Assembly: GCA_018711985.1 (NCBI GenBank)
Contig: DVHS01000133.1
Location: 1-5,079 of the forward strand
DNA: 5,079 nucleotides
Source of the DNA: Egerieenecus merdigallinarum
GTDB lineage: Bacteria; Bacillota; Clostridia; Christensenellales; Aristaeellaceae
Direction of reading: 5' to 3'
Below, one piece after another: positions 1-4,894 of the stretch. The notes beneath the pieces are model-generated. The model worked only from the letters and a program-made list of their open reading frames with translations. It was not told the DNA's origin and made no database searches. The translations under genes and the position numbers were made by a program. Position 1 is the first letter of the stretch. Every line of letters starts with the position of its first letter.

Positions 1-22
1 CGCTGAGCAGTGTAAGCCTAAA

Positions 23-59
23 GCATCCTGTAGCTCAATGTTACAGGATGTATTTTATT
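23..59 (+). terminator. Intrinsic terminator of an upstream gene outside the window
   Basis: The arms CATCCTGTA (24-32) and TACAGGATG (42-50) are perfect complements. A G-T and a C-G pair extend the stem inward, leaving the loop TCAAT. A T-rich tract (TATTTTATT) follows at once. This is the form of a Rho-independent terminator reading rightward, so a plus-strand gene probably ends just left of the window. The stem is less GC-rich than usual, hence moderate confidence. Confidence 0.65.
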
Positions 60-346
60 CTGCTTGCTTTTGCGGCATATACAGCGCACAACACGCATCC
101 ATGATGCTCTCTGTAATTCGAGCCGGAAAGGATGACAAGCATTCGCAGTTTGTCCGCCAGGATCAGAAGCCCCGTATGGATAAGGTTGCGGGTCCGCAAA
201 CAGTCAGTACGCATAGTAGGTATCATGGCAATCTTCAAGGTATTTTCTGGGCGCGTCGGCCTTTTTCCCGCTTCCGCATAAGGAGCAGATGGAGCGGTTG
301 CGTCACTTTTCCTGTCCAAGTTTCCTGCGTTAGGGATCTGCCTGCC
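60..346. other. Gene-poor stretch with no supportable coding region
   Basis: Two long open frames cross this stretch, one on each strand. Neither translation shows a recognisable domain, a plausible ribosome binding site or protein-like composition; both are rich in scattered Arg, Cys and His. One starts inside the terminator hairpin and the other runs into the start of the downstream gene. The only local structure seen is a short palindrome, TTGCGG-GT-CCGCAA, at 186-199. By eye the sequence is less GC-rich than the genes to the right. It may be an intergenic spacer or an eroded gene beyond recognition. Confidence 0.4.
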
Positions 347-375
347 TTGACATCCTTTCTTGCCGGCGTTATGAT
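347..375 (+). promoter_or_regulatory. Sigma-A type promoter for the U32-like gene
   Basis: A perfect -35 box TTGACA (347-352) is followed by a 17-nt spacer and the -10 box TATGAT (370-375), one mismatch from consensus. Transcription would begin near 382. This would drive the gene at 540 with a leader of roughly 155 nt. It is the clearest promoter in the window. Confidence 0.65.
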
Positions 376-384
376 GCCAGCAAG
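359..384. promoter_or_regulatory. Imperfect palindrome over the -10 box, candidate operator
   Basis: CTTGC (359-363) and GGC (365-367) are mirrored by GCC (376-378) and GCAAG (380-384), with one mismatch at 364/379 and an 8-nt centre that holds most of the -10 box. A dyad centred on the -10 element and reaching the predicted start site is a usual place for a repressor to bind. No regulator gene is present in the window to test this, and a hairpin role is also possible. Confidence 0.35.
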
Positions 385-539
385 GCAACAGCCGGACACG
401 CCTTCTGTCTGCTCTGACTTTCAATGAAACGCCGCTTTTTGCCCATGGCAAAGGCACATGGCAAGAACAGCAGCCCCTGAAGCCATATTGACTCAAAGAC
501 AGCTTTATCCGGTTGTTTTTTACAAATAGGGTGATCGCA
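382..539 (+). promoter_or_regulatory. Long 5' leader of the U32-like gene
   Basis: If the promoter at 347-375 is used, this leader precedes the start codon at 540. It contains a direct repeat CATGGCAA (444-451 and 457-464) and a short frame at 424-480 that would encode an 18-residue basic peptide beginning MKRRFLP. That frame has no clear ribosome binding site. A T-run lies at 516-521, but no strong stem precedes it, so there is no convincing attenuator. No known riboswitch fold is recognised. Confidence 0.3.
528..531 (+). promoter_or_regulatory. Ribosome binding site deciding the start at 540
   Basis: AGGG lies 8 nt upstream of ATG at 540. The same frame is open back to a TTG at 513, which has no purine-rich site in front of it. 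This favours the ATG at 540, although the site is short. Confidence 0.45.
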
Positions 540-1469
540 ATGACCGAAGCTTCCAACCTGATGCCCCCCAAGAAAGGCATCGCCTACTACCATCTCCCCG
601 GCCTGTTTGAATTTTACGACCTGTATTGCGTTTTTCTGCCGCTGTACCGCAAGCACAGGGAGTATTTTTACGATTGGTGCGAAATTGGTTCCCTCTATGG
701 CGCTCCGGCGGATTGCCTCTGGGGCGGCGGCCGTATCGGGGCGCAGGACTGCAATGCCCAGGCGTCGCTGGCATTGACGCGGAAATATGGGATCTCGGCC
801 CGGCTCACCTTCAGCAATTCCCTTTTGCGGGAAGAGCATCTTTCCGATCCCAAGTGTAACGCACTATGCCGTCTGTTTGAGGAAAGCAGCGAGCCCCAGA
901 ATGGCGTGATTGTCCATTCAGAGCTGTTGCTCAGCTACCTTCAGCGGATCTATCCGGGGCTGTATCTCGTTTCCTCCACCACCAAGGTGCTAACGGACTT
1001 TCGGGATTTCGAGCGGGAGCTGAGCCGCGGGGCCTTCCGGTATGTGGTGCCGGATTTCCGGCTGAACAAGGCCTTTGCGCAGCTGGACGCGCTATCCGGG
1101 CAGCAGAAAGCGAAGGTGGAGTTCCTGTGCAACGAATGCTGCTGGTTTGGCTGCCGGGACAGGAAACAATGCTATGAAGCGGTCAGCCGAAAAGTGCTGG
1201 GTGAGGATGGCCCCGAACACCCTTGCACAGCGCCGAATGCCGCAGAAGGCTATCGCTTTTCCAAGGCCATGGAAAATCCCGGCTTTATCGGCCTCCACGA
1301 CATTGTGAACACCTATCTGCCCATGGGCTTTGCGCATTTCAAGATTGAGGGCCGTGGACTGGGCAGCGCCCTGATGCTGGAGTTTTTGCTCTATTACCTG
1401 ACAAAGCCCGAATATCAGTTGCGGGTCAGGGAAGCAATCTATCTGGACAATATGCTAGATTTGTTCTGA
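540..1469 (+). CDS. U32-like conserved protein of unknown function with a cysteine cluster
   Basis: A 309-residue cytoplasmic protein with no signal peptide or membrane segment. Seen: a cysteine-rich motif CNECCWFGCRDRKQCY (197-212; Cys197, 200, 201, 205, 211, with Cys229 further on) and a late FKIEGR motif (267-272). Known: U32-type proteins have a barrel-like fold, a late KIEGR-like motif and clustered cysteines, which bind an iron-sulfur cluster in the UbiU/UbiV and related RNA- or ring-hydroxylating members. Inferred: this is a distant U32-like protein that may bind a metal or Fe-S cluster. The N-terminal part (YYHLPGLFEFY, 16-26; GAPADCLWGGG, 54-64; TFSNSLLREEHLSD, 90-103) resembles an uncharacterised clostridial family. 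The start is ATG 540 rather than TTG 513 because of the AGGG upstream. The gene appears monocistronic, with its own promoter and a convergent neighbour. The substrate is unknown. Coding status is strong and the family assignment moderate. Confidence 0.85.
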   Translation: MTEASNLMPPKKGIAYYHLPGLFEFYDLYCVFLPLYRKHREYFYDWCEIGSLYGAPADCLWGGGRIGAQDCNAQASLALTRKYGISARLTFSNSLLREEHLSDPKCNALCRLFEESSEPQNGVIVHSELLLSYLQRIYPGLYLVSSTTKVLTDFRDFERELSRGAFRYVVPDFRLNKAFAQLDALSGQQKAKVEFLCNECCWFGCRDRKQCYEAVSRKVLGEDGPEHPCTAPNAAEGYRFSKAMENPGFIGLHDIVNTYLPMGFAHFKIEGRGLGSALMLEFLLYYLTKPEYQLRVREAIYLDNMLDLF

Positions 1470-1521
1470 CCGGGCGTTATTCTGCAAACAAAGACGAGTC
1501 CTGCGGCCCTGCACTTTCGCT

Positions 1522-1532
1522 GGCGACCTCTG
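1522..1532 (-). repeat. 11-mer shared with the 3' hairpin cluster at 4909-4919
   Basis: Read on the minus strand this is CAGAGGTCGCC, identical to the plus strand at 4909-4919. In both places it follows the related palindrome (1574-1613, 4861-4889) in the same relative orientation. An 11-base match alone could be chance; the shared order makes it more persuasive. Confidence 0.45.
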
Positions 1533-1548
1533 CGCTGGACAGCAAACA

Positions 1549-1570
1549 CGCCCTCCCCTTTGGGAAGGCG
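1549..1570 (+). terminator. Hairpin downstream of the U32-like gene, possible terminator
   Basis: CGCC (1549-1552) pairs with GGCG (1567-1570) and TCCC (1554-1557) with GGGA (1562-1565), with one mismatch between them and a CTTT loop. It lies 80 nt past the stop at 1469 in a convergent intergenic region. There is no T-tract after it, so an intrinsic terminator role is uncertain. Confidence 0.3.
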
Positions 1571-1573
1571 TCT

Positions 1574-1613
1574 GCGTGTCGAAAAAGTGGCGTTTGCCAC
1601 TTTTTCGACACGC
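1574..1613. repeat. Perfect palindrome with 18-bp arms, copy A of a dispersed repeat
   Basis: GCGTGTCGAAAAAGTGGC (1574-1591) and its exact reverse complement (1596-1613) flank a 4-nt loop GTTT. The element is related to the palindrome at 4861-4889: both carry GTGTCG, then A or C, then AAAAGTGG. The two copies differ at paired positions by compensatory changes (A-T versus C-G, and C-G versus T-A). The arms hold an A-tract and a T-tract, so the hairpin could also help terminate both converging transcripts. It most resembles a REP/BIME-like or MITE-like intergenic repeat; no transposase is nearby. Confidence 0.8.
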
Positions 1614-1616
1614 TGG

Positions 1617-1642
1617 GCCGGAGAGCGCGTTGCTCCTCCGGC
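1617..1642 (-). terminator. GC-rich hairpin past the CBM9-like gene
   Basis: GCCGGAG (1617-1623) pairs with CTCCGGC (1636-1642), and AGC (1624-1626) with GCT (1632-1634), giving a 10-bp stem with one bulged C and a 5-nt loop. It lies about 55 nt after the minus-strand stop at 1697. The sequence past it on the minus strand has no T-run of its own, but the next hairpin (1574-1613) contains one. Termination or RNA 3'-end protection is likely but not proved. Confidence 0.45.
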
Positions 1643-1661
1643 TGCTTTATCTGCTCATATC

Positions 1662-1678
1662 CCGGGCAATCCGCCCGG
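1662..1678 (-). terminator. Short GC hairpin just after the CBM9-like stop
   Basis: CCGGGC (1662-1667) and GCCCGG (1673-1678) form a perfect 6-bp stem around AATCC. It begins about 18 nt beyond the minus-strand stop codon. It lacks a T-tract on either side, so it is called only as the first of a run of stem-loops at this 3' end. Confidence 0.35.
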
Positions 1679-1696
1679 CAGGTACGTCGTCCCGTT

Positions 1697-2290
1697 TCAT
1701 TTTTCCCAGAAGGGACGGAAGCACTCCGGGCGGTGGAAGTCCGGCGCGGGGGCCTGAATGGGTGCCCAGCAGGCGTAGTGCTCCCGGTCAGGTATTTCGC
1801 TGCACTTGTAGAAGTTTCCCCGCATGGCCGCGAGATCCGGCAGACTGTCCGCCCCATAAAGCGTCTGCAAAAAACGCAGGGGCACGCAGATCCGCACTCC
1901 CCAGCCCGTTTCATGCTCGAAGGCTTCCGCCTTGGGAAACGGCACGCCGGGAAACTCCGATGCGGTGAGAAACACGCGGTCTGCACGTCCCGTTCCCCGC
2001 TGCATGAGCATGGCGCCCGCACGGTTCACCTCAAAGTTTACATATTCCTCCGACCGCTGGGGATAGCAGGCCAGGAAGGCTTCCAGGCAGCTATCGGTAT
2101 ATACGGGCTCGTTATCATGCAGGTAGCGGGGCTTGTCACGGTTATCCTCCTGGCACCACAAAAGCAGGTGCAGGGATTCACCGTCCAGGCCGCACTGGGC
2201 CCAGGCCGCAGGGCGGTACGTTCCTCCCCAGGGATAGCAGGCAATGGGCAACACGGCAGTTTTTGCGTTCGTTTCCAGGGTTGGTTGCAC
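1697..2290 (-). CDS. CBM9-like carbohydrate-binding domain protein
   Basis: A 197-residue protein made up almost entirely of one CBM9-like beta-sandwich domain. Seen: PVYTDSCLEAFL (62-73), YVNFEVNRAG (83-92), WGVRICVPL (130-138) and a C-terminal block with RGNFYKC (157-163) and PDFHRPECF (183-191). These are the order and type of motif found in stand-alone CBM9-like proteins of Firmicutes and Bacteroidetes. Known: CBM9 domains bind sugars, often chain ends. There is no signal peptide, membrane segment or catalytic domain, so if it binds a sugar it would do so inside the cell or in a complex; the ligand is unknown. The start is GTG at 2290, preceded by AGGAG with a 9-nt gap. It lies 83 nt downstream of the VanY-like gene on the same strand, with a strong terminator between them and little room for a separate promoter. 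Confidence 0.85.
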   Translation of the reverse strand: MQPTLETNAKTAVLPIACYPWGGTYRPAAWAQCGLDGESLHLLLWCQEDNRDKPRYLHDNEPVYTDSCLEAFLACYPQRSEEYVNFEVNRAGAMLMQRGTGRADRVFLTASEFPGVPFPKAEAFEHETGWGVRICVPLRFLQTLYGADSLPDLAAMRGNFYKCSEIPDREHYACWAPIQAPAPDFHRPECFRPFWEK

Positions 2291-2299
2291 AGGGGCACG

Positions 2300-2304
2300 C
2301 TCCT
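2300..2304 (-). promoter_or_regulatory. Ribosome binding site supporting the GTG start at 2290
   Basis: On the minus strand GAGAGGAG ends 9 nt before GTG. No in-frame ATG is better placed, so this site fixes the unusual GTG start of the CBM9-like protein. Confidence 0.65.
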
Positions 2305-2321
2305 CTCGTTTGCTTTGAACA

Positions 2322-2333
2322 TTTTCATGAAAA
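2322..2333. promoter_or_regulatory. Perfect 12-bp palindrome TTTTCATGAAAA
   Basis: A fully symmetrical AT-rich dyad overlaps the T-tract of the terminator and lies 18 nt upstream of the ribosome binding site of the CBM9-like gene. It could be a regulator site acting on read-through transcripts or a hidden promoter. It may equally be a by-product of the terminator tail. Confidence 0.25.
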
Positions 2334-2361
2334 AGCGGCCGCGGTCTGTCATCCGCGGCCG
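2329..2361 (-). terminator. Strong intrinsic terminator of the VanY-like gene
   Basis: CGGCCGCGG (2336-2344) and CCGCGGCCG (2353-2361) form a perfect 9-bp GC stem around an 8-nt loop. On the minus strand it is followed directly by CTTTTTC. It begins about 12 nt after the stop at 2374. It should end most VanY-like transcripts before the CBM9-like gene, so the latter may depend on read-through. Confidence 0.85.
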
Positions 2362-2373
2362 TGCGTATGCACC

Positions 2374-3513
2374 TTAATAGGTAAAGACGGTAATCACGCC
2401 GCCCATGTTGTCCAGGGAAGAATCATAATTGGCCGTTTTCCCGGTGAGCTCCAGGGTAATGGGATCGGCGTCACCCACGTTCTGCCGGTAGATCTCATAC
2501 CGGAGCACGCCATCTTCAAACACGGCAATGTGCGGATGCTCCATCAGGTATTCAATGTATTCCTCCAGGCACAGGTCCAGGGTATGCATGGCGGCGGCAT
2601 TGCCCTTGCCCACATAGCGGTAAACATTCATTTCCGTGCTGATGCCGGTTTTATAGCTCTTGTCCGCTGTATACGGCAGCGGAAAGTCCGTGAGCGGGAA
2701 GCGGAAGATCAGCCCGTAACGCCAGCTGTTCTCCGCCAGCCACACGCCCTGGGCGCTGGTGGAAAATGCCTGATCGTTCACGCTGGCGTCCCCGCTCTTG
2801 TAAATACGCAGGCGCACGCTCAGCCCGGTCTGATATTCGCTGGTGCCGGGATAGTTCACGTCTTTCTTGGCCCGCTCGATAAGCGCATCCCCGGAATAGC
2901 GGCTGGCGTACTGATCCATGGCGTTCTGGAACAGCGCGGTCTGATCCTCCATGGAGCGGTAGCCTTCCAGGATAGTATAGTCCGTCAAGCCCACGGCCTT
3001 GGCATCCGTAAGGGCCTCGTTCAGCGCATCAATGGCCACGGGGAACAGCCGGGTAGCACTGCCCGGAAGCCCATAAACCAGGTTGTTCCAACCCACGTAG
3101 CTGGCAATGCTCACCAGCTCCGCCTCGGAAAAATCCTCCGGGCGGGAATGCCATTGGTTAACCAGCAGCATGCCGCCGTTCATGACATCAGCGCGGCTGA
3201 CCGTGGCCGTATAGGCATTCTCCAGGGGATAGCTGGTCAAGTCCACCACGTCCCAGCCTTCCTGCTTCTGCTCGGGCCAGGCCAGGTTGGCGCCGCTCTG
3301 GCTGGCAGCCTCAAACTCAGCCAGGGCTACGGCATACTCCTCGGCCTTTTGGTTATTGATCTCCTCGGCCTCCTCCTGGCGAGCCTTTAGCAGATTCGCC
3401 CGGTAGCCAATAATCGCATTGCCCAGCAGCAGGGCCGCCACCGCCACCACCGCCAGCACGATCGTCACGCGAAGCATGACCTTGATTGGGTCGCGTTTTT
3501 TTTCTTTGCTCAT
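2374..3513 (-). CDS. Membrane-anchored VanY/M15B-like protein lacking zinc ligands (pseudo-carboxypeptidase)
   Basis: A 379-residue protein: short basic N-terminus, one membrane segment (about 13-36), a Glu/Ala-rich probable coiled coil (about 38-72), then an extracytoplasmic D-Ala-D-Ala carboxypeptidase-like domain (about 85-325) and a C-terminal tail typical of VanY relatives. Seen fold markers: EGYRS (183-187), YPGTSEYQTGLSVR (221-234), WRYGLIFRFP (264-273), RYVG (299-302) and LCLEEYIEYL (314-323). Known: active M15B enzymes bind zinc through His and Asp of SEHQTGLAxD and His of EPWH. Here these are Tyr227, Arg234 and Val297 (motif EMNVYRYVG), while the catalytic-type Glu294 and the Arg of GYRS remain. 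Inferred: the protein is not a zinc peptidase and may bind peptidoglycan peptides, act as a sensor, or assist a partner. The reading frame is intact, so it is not a decayed gene. The start ATG has AAAGGTG (3521-3527) 7 nt upstream. It is divergent from the FMN-binding gene. Confidence 0.92.
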   Translation of the reverse strand: MSKEKKRDPIKVMLRVTIVLAVVAVAALLLGNAIIGYRANLLKARQEEAEEINNQKAEEYAVALAEFEAASQSGANLAWPEQKQEGWDVVDLTSYPLENAYTATVSRADVMNGGMLLVNQWHSRPEDFSEAELVSIASYVGWNNLVYGLPGSATRLFPVAIDALNEALTDAKAVGLTDYTILEGYRSMEDQTALFQNAMDQYASRYSGDALIERAKKDVNYPGTSEYQTGLSVRLRIYKSGDASVNDQAFSTSAQGVWLAENSWRYGLIFRFPLTDFPLPYTADKSYKTGISTEMNVYRYVGKGNAAAMHTLDLCLEEYIEYLMEHPHIAVFEDGVLRYEIYRQNVGDADPITLELTGKTANYDSSLDNMGGVITVFTY

Positions 3514-3558
3514 GCGCTCACACCTTTACCCTTCCGTTTTCGCGGCTTGTCCGTCGTA

Positions 3559-3585
3559 GAAAAAACGGCGGAAAACGGTTTTTTC
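3559..3585. promoter_or_regulatory. Inverted repeat in the divergent intergenic region
   Basis: GAAAAAAC (3559-3566) and GTTTTTTC (3578-3585) are exact complements 11 nt apart. The site lies between the two divergent genes, near the VanY-like start. It could be an operator shared by both, or a weak hairpin. No convincing -35/-10 pair was found in 3514-3734 on either strand, so the promoters there remain unplaced. Confidence 0.25.
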
Positions 3586-3717
3586 CTGCCGGGGAACCGC
3601 AAAAAGGCGAATCTAGTTCCCTGCCATTTCTTCTATTCTCCATCCCTTTTCCTATTCCTGCTTTTGGTAAGCGGATGGTTTTGTATCTTTCCGGGCAAAC
3701 TGGGACAGAAAGCAAGG

Positions 3718-3724
3718 AAAGGAG
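3718..3724 (+). promoter_or_regulatory. Ribosome binding site fixing the FMN-binding protein start
   Basis: AAAGGAG lies 10 nt before ATG at 3735. The frame is open much further upstream, but only this ATG has a strong site and begins a proper signal peptide. Confidence 0.8.
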
Positions 3725-3734
3725 CCAAGCATCC

Positions 3735-4739
3735 ATGAAACGCACACTGCGACTCACCCTCACCTGCGCCCTGGCGGCTGTCATGTGCGCCTGTACCGCC
3801 ACGGCGGAAAACCTCACGGGCGAAGCCGAGGGCTATGGCGGTCCACTGAAGGTGGCCGTAACCGTAGAGGAAGGCAAAATTACCCAGGTCCGTGTCACGG
3901 AACACAAGGAGACCGAGGGCGTAGGCACCAAGGCCATTGATACCCTACCCGACGCCATCGTGCAGGCCAACAGCACCCAGGTGGACGTGGTGGCAGGAGC
4001 CACCTATACCAGCAAAGCCATTCTGGCGGCCGTGGACAACGCCCTGGGCGTATCGCCCTCCGCCTCCCCTGCCGGAAGTCAAGCCCCGACCCAGACCTCC
4101 GCAACCAATCTGCGCACCGGCGTGGGCATGAGCGCCATGGGGCGGGTAGGCCCCGGAACGGACGATGCCGGCAACCCGGTGTACTCCTTCAACGTGGTAT
4201 TCTGCAGCGCCGCCTTTGAGGAGGACGGCCGCATCGCCCAGGTGATGTTCGATCAGCTGGAGGTGGCCACGCCCAACTATGACGGCAGCTCCATGCCCCA
4301 CTTCAGCGGCTTCCCCGGTCAGGGCGGCTACGCCCTGTGGGACGATGCCCAGGGCAAGACCAACGGCACCACCGAGGACACCGAGGAAAACTTCCTGGCG
4401 GAAGTCTCCGCCTGGACCACCAAGCGGGAACGTGGCAACGACTATAAGCTGAACACCGCCACCTGGAGCCAGGAAATGGACACCTTCCAGCAGCTCTTTG
4501 TGGGCAAAACCGTAGATGAAGTGGACGCCTGGTTTGAAAAATACTGTTCCGACGTCAACGGCCGCCCCCTTACTGCCGAAAGTGCCCAAGAGGGTGACCA
4601 GGAAAAGTATGCCGCCCTCACCGACGAAGAAAAGCAGCAGCTGGCCGACGTGACCTCCTCGGCCACCATGTCCCTGAAGGACAACCACGGCGACCTGCTG
4701 GCCGCCTTGCGCAAGGCCTGGGAAATGGCGCAGAAGTAA
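3735..4739 (+). CDS. Exported FMN-binding domain protein with a second FMN-like motif
   Basis: A 334-residue exported protein. The signal sequence (1-24) has a basic start and hydrophobic core. It ends with MCAC (17-20), a poor lipobox with Cys20 as possible lipid site, or ATA (22-24), a possible signal peptidase I site. The FMN_bind domain (about 28-104) contains GYGGPLKVAVTVEEGKI and ends with DVVAGATYTS (84-93). Known: in this family ApbE links FMN through phosphate to the Thr of such a motif, here Thr90. A Pro/Ser/Thr-rich linker (about 105-128) leads to a second region resembling other flavinylated lipoproteins (YKLNTATWSQEMDTFQQLF, GKTVDEV). It ends with DVTSSATMS (305-313), in which the usual Gly is Ser. 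Inferred role: flavin-based electron transfer at the outer membrane face. No ApbE or redox partner is in the window. Cys157 and Cys271 are also present. A single gene appears to be transcribed, with hairpins following the stop. Confidence 0.93.
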   Translation: MKRTLRLTLTCALAAVMCACTATAENLTGEAEGYGGPLKVAVTVEEGKITQVRVTEHKETEGVGTKAIDTLPDAIVQANSTQVDVVAGATYTSKAILAAVDNALGVSPSASPAGSQAPTQTSATNLRTGVGMSAMGRVGPGTDDAGNPVYSFNVVFCSAAFEEDGRIAQVMFDQLEVATPNYDGSSMPHFSGFPGQGGYALWDDAQGKTNGTTEDTEENFLAEVSAWTTKRERGNDYKLNTATWSQEMDTFQQLFVGKTVDEVDAWFEKYCSDVNGRPLTAESAQEGDQEKYAALTDEEKQQLADVTSSATMSLKDNHGDLLAALRKAWEMAQK

Positions 4740-4815
4740 CCCCGCAAAAGCAGAGGCTCCGCTTCTTTGGGCATGAAGCCCATGGCGTCCGGCGCCTTGT
4801 TGCAACCAAAACATG
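4740..4815. other. Start of the 3' hairpin cluster: three small stem-loops
   Basis: After the stop codon there are three short stems: AAGC/GCTT with an inner GA/TC (4748-4764), TGGGC/GCCCA (4768-4782) and GGCG/CGCC (4784-4796). Each is weak alone. Together they begin a nearly continuous run of stem-loops to the window end. No coding frame is credible here. Confidence 0.4.
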
Positions 4816-4854
4816 GAAACGGGCTCCGCTGTATCTGACAGCAGGGCCCGTTTC
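4816..4854 (+). terminator. Long hairpin, likely terminator of the FMN-binding gene
   Basis: GAAACGGGC (4816-4824) pairs perfectly with GCCCGTTTC (4846-4854), and the inner GCTGT (4828-4832) with ACAGC (4838-4842), with a T-G wobble, a C-G pair and one mismatch between. The A-rich 5' side and T-rich 3' side are typical of an intrinsic terminator, but the T-run is only three bases. It lies 76 nt beyond the stop. Confidence 0.6.
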
Positions 4855-4860
4855 AGCGTG

Positions 4861-4889
4861 TCGCAAAAGTGGTTTTACCACTTTTGCGA
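4861..4889. repeat. Perfect palindrome with 13-bp arms, copy B of the dispersed repeat
   Basis: TCGCAAAAGTGGT (4861-4873) and its exact reverse complement (4877-4889) flank TTT. The stretch CAGCGTGTCG (4854-4863) that leads into it also leads into copy A on the minus strand (1615-1606). Relative to copy A, two base pairs change on both sides at once, preserving the stem. Confidence 0.8.
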
Positions 4890-4894
4890 GGAAG

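Noticed and set aside
38..427. Plus-strand open frame of 129 codons
   Set aside because: It starts inside the terminator hairpin at 23-50, has no ribosome binding site, and its translation shows no domain or protein-like pattern.
424..480. 18-codon leader frame MKRRFLP... in the 5' leader
   Set aside because: No ribosome binding site precedes it and no attenuator structure follows, so it is mentioned only as a possibility in the leader entry.
488..526. TTGACT at 488-493 as a second promoter close to the U32-like gene
   Set aside because: No acceptable -10 box lies 16-18 nt downstream; the nearest AT-rich hexamer, TACAAA, is 27 nt away.
41..580. Minus-strand open frame of 179 codons
   Set aside because: It overlaps the strong promoter and the start of the U32-like gene, and has no recognisable motif; more likely a chance frame.
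1470..1678. CCGGGCG (1470-1476) and CGCCCGG (1672-1678) as terminal inverted repeats of a small mobile element
   Set aside because: Only 7 bp, no matching target duplication seen, and the right copy already belongs to a local hairpin at 1662-1678.
2263..3390. Long plus-strand frame of 375 codons opposite the VanY-like gene
   Set aside because: It is the antisense shadow of the VanY-like coding sequence, whose family motifs are clear on the minus strand.
3945..4814. Long minus-strand frame of 289 codons opposite the FMN-binding gene
   Set aside because: Antisense shadow of a GC-rich gene; Gly, Val and His rich composition with no motifs, while the plus strand has a signal peptide and FMN motif.
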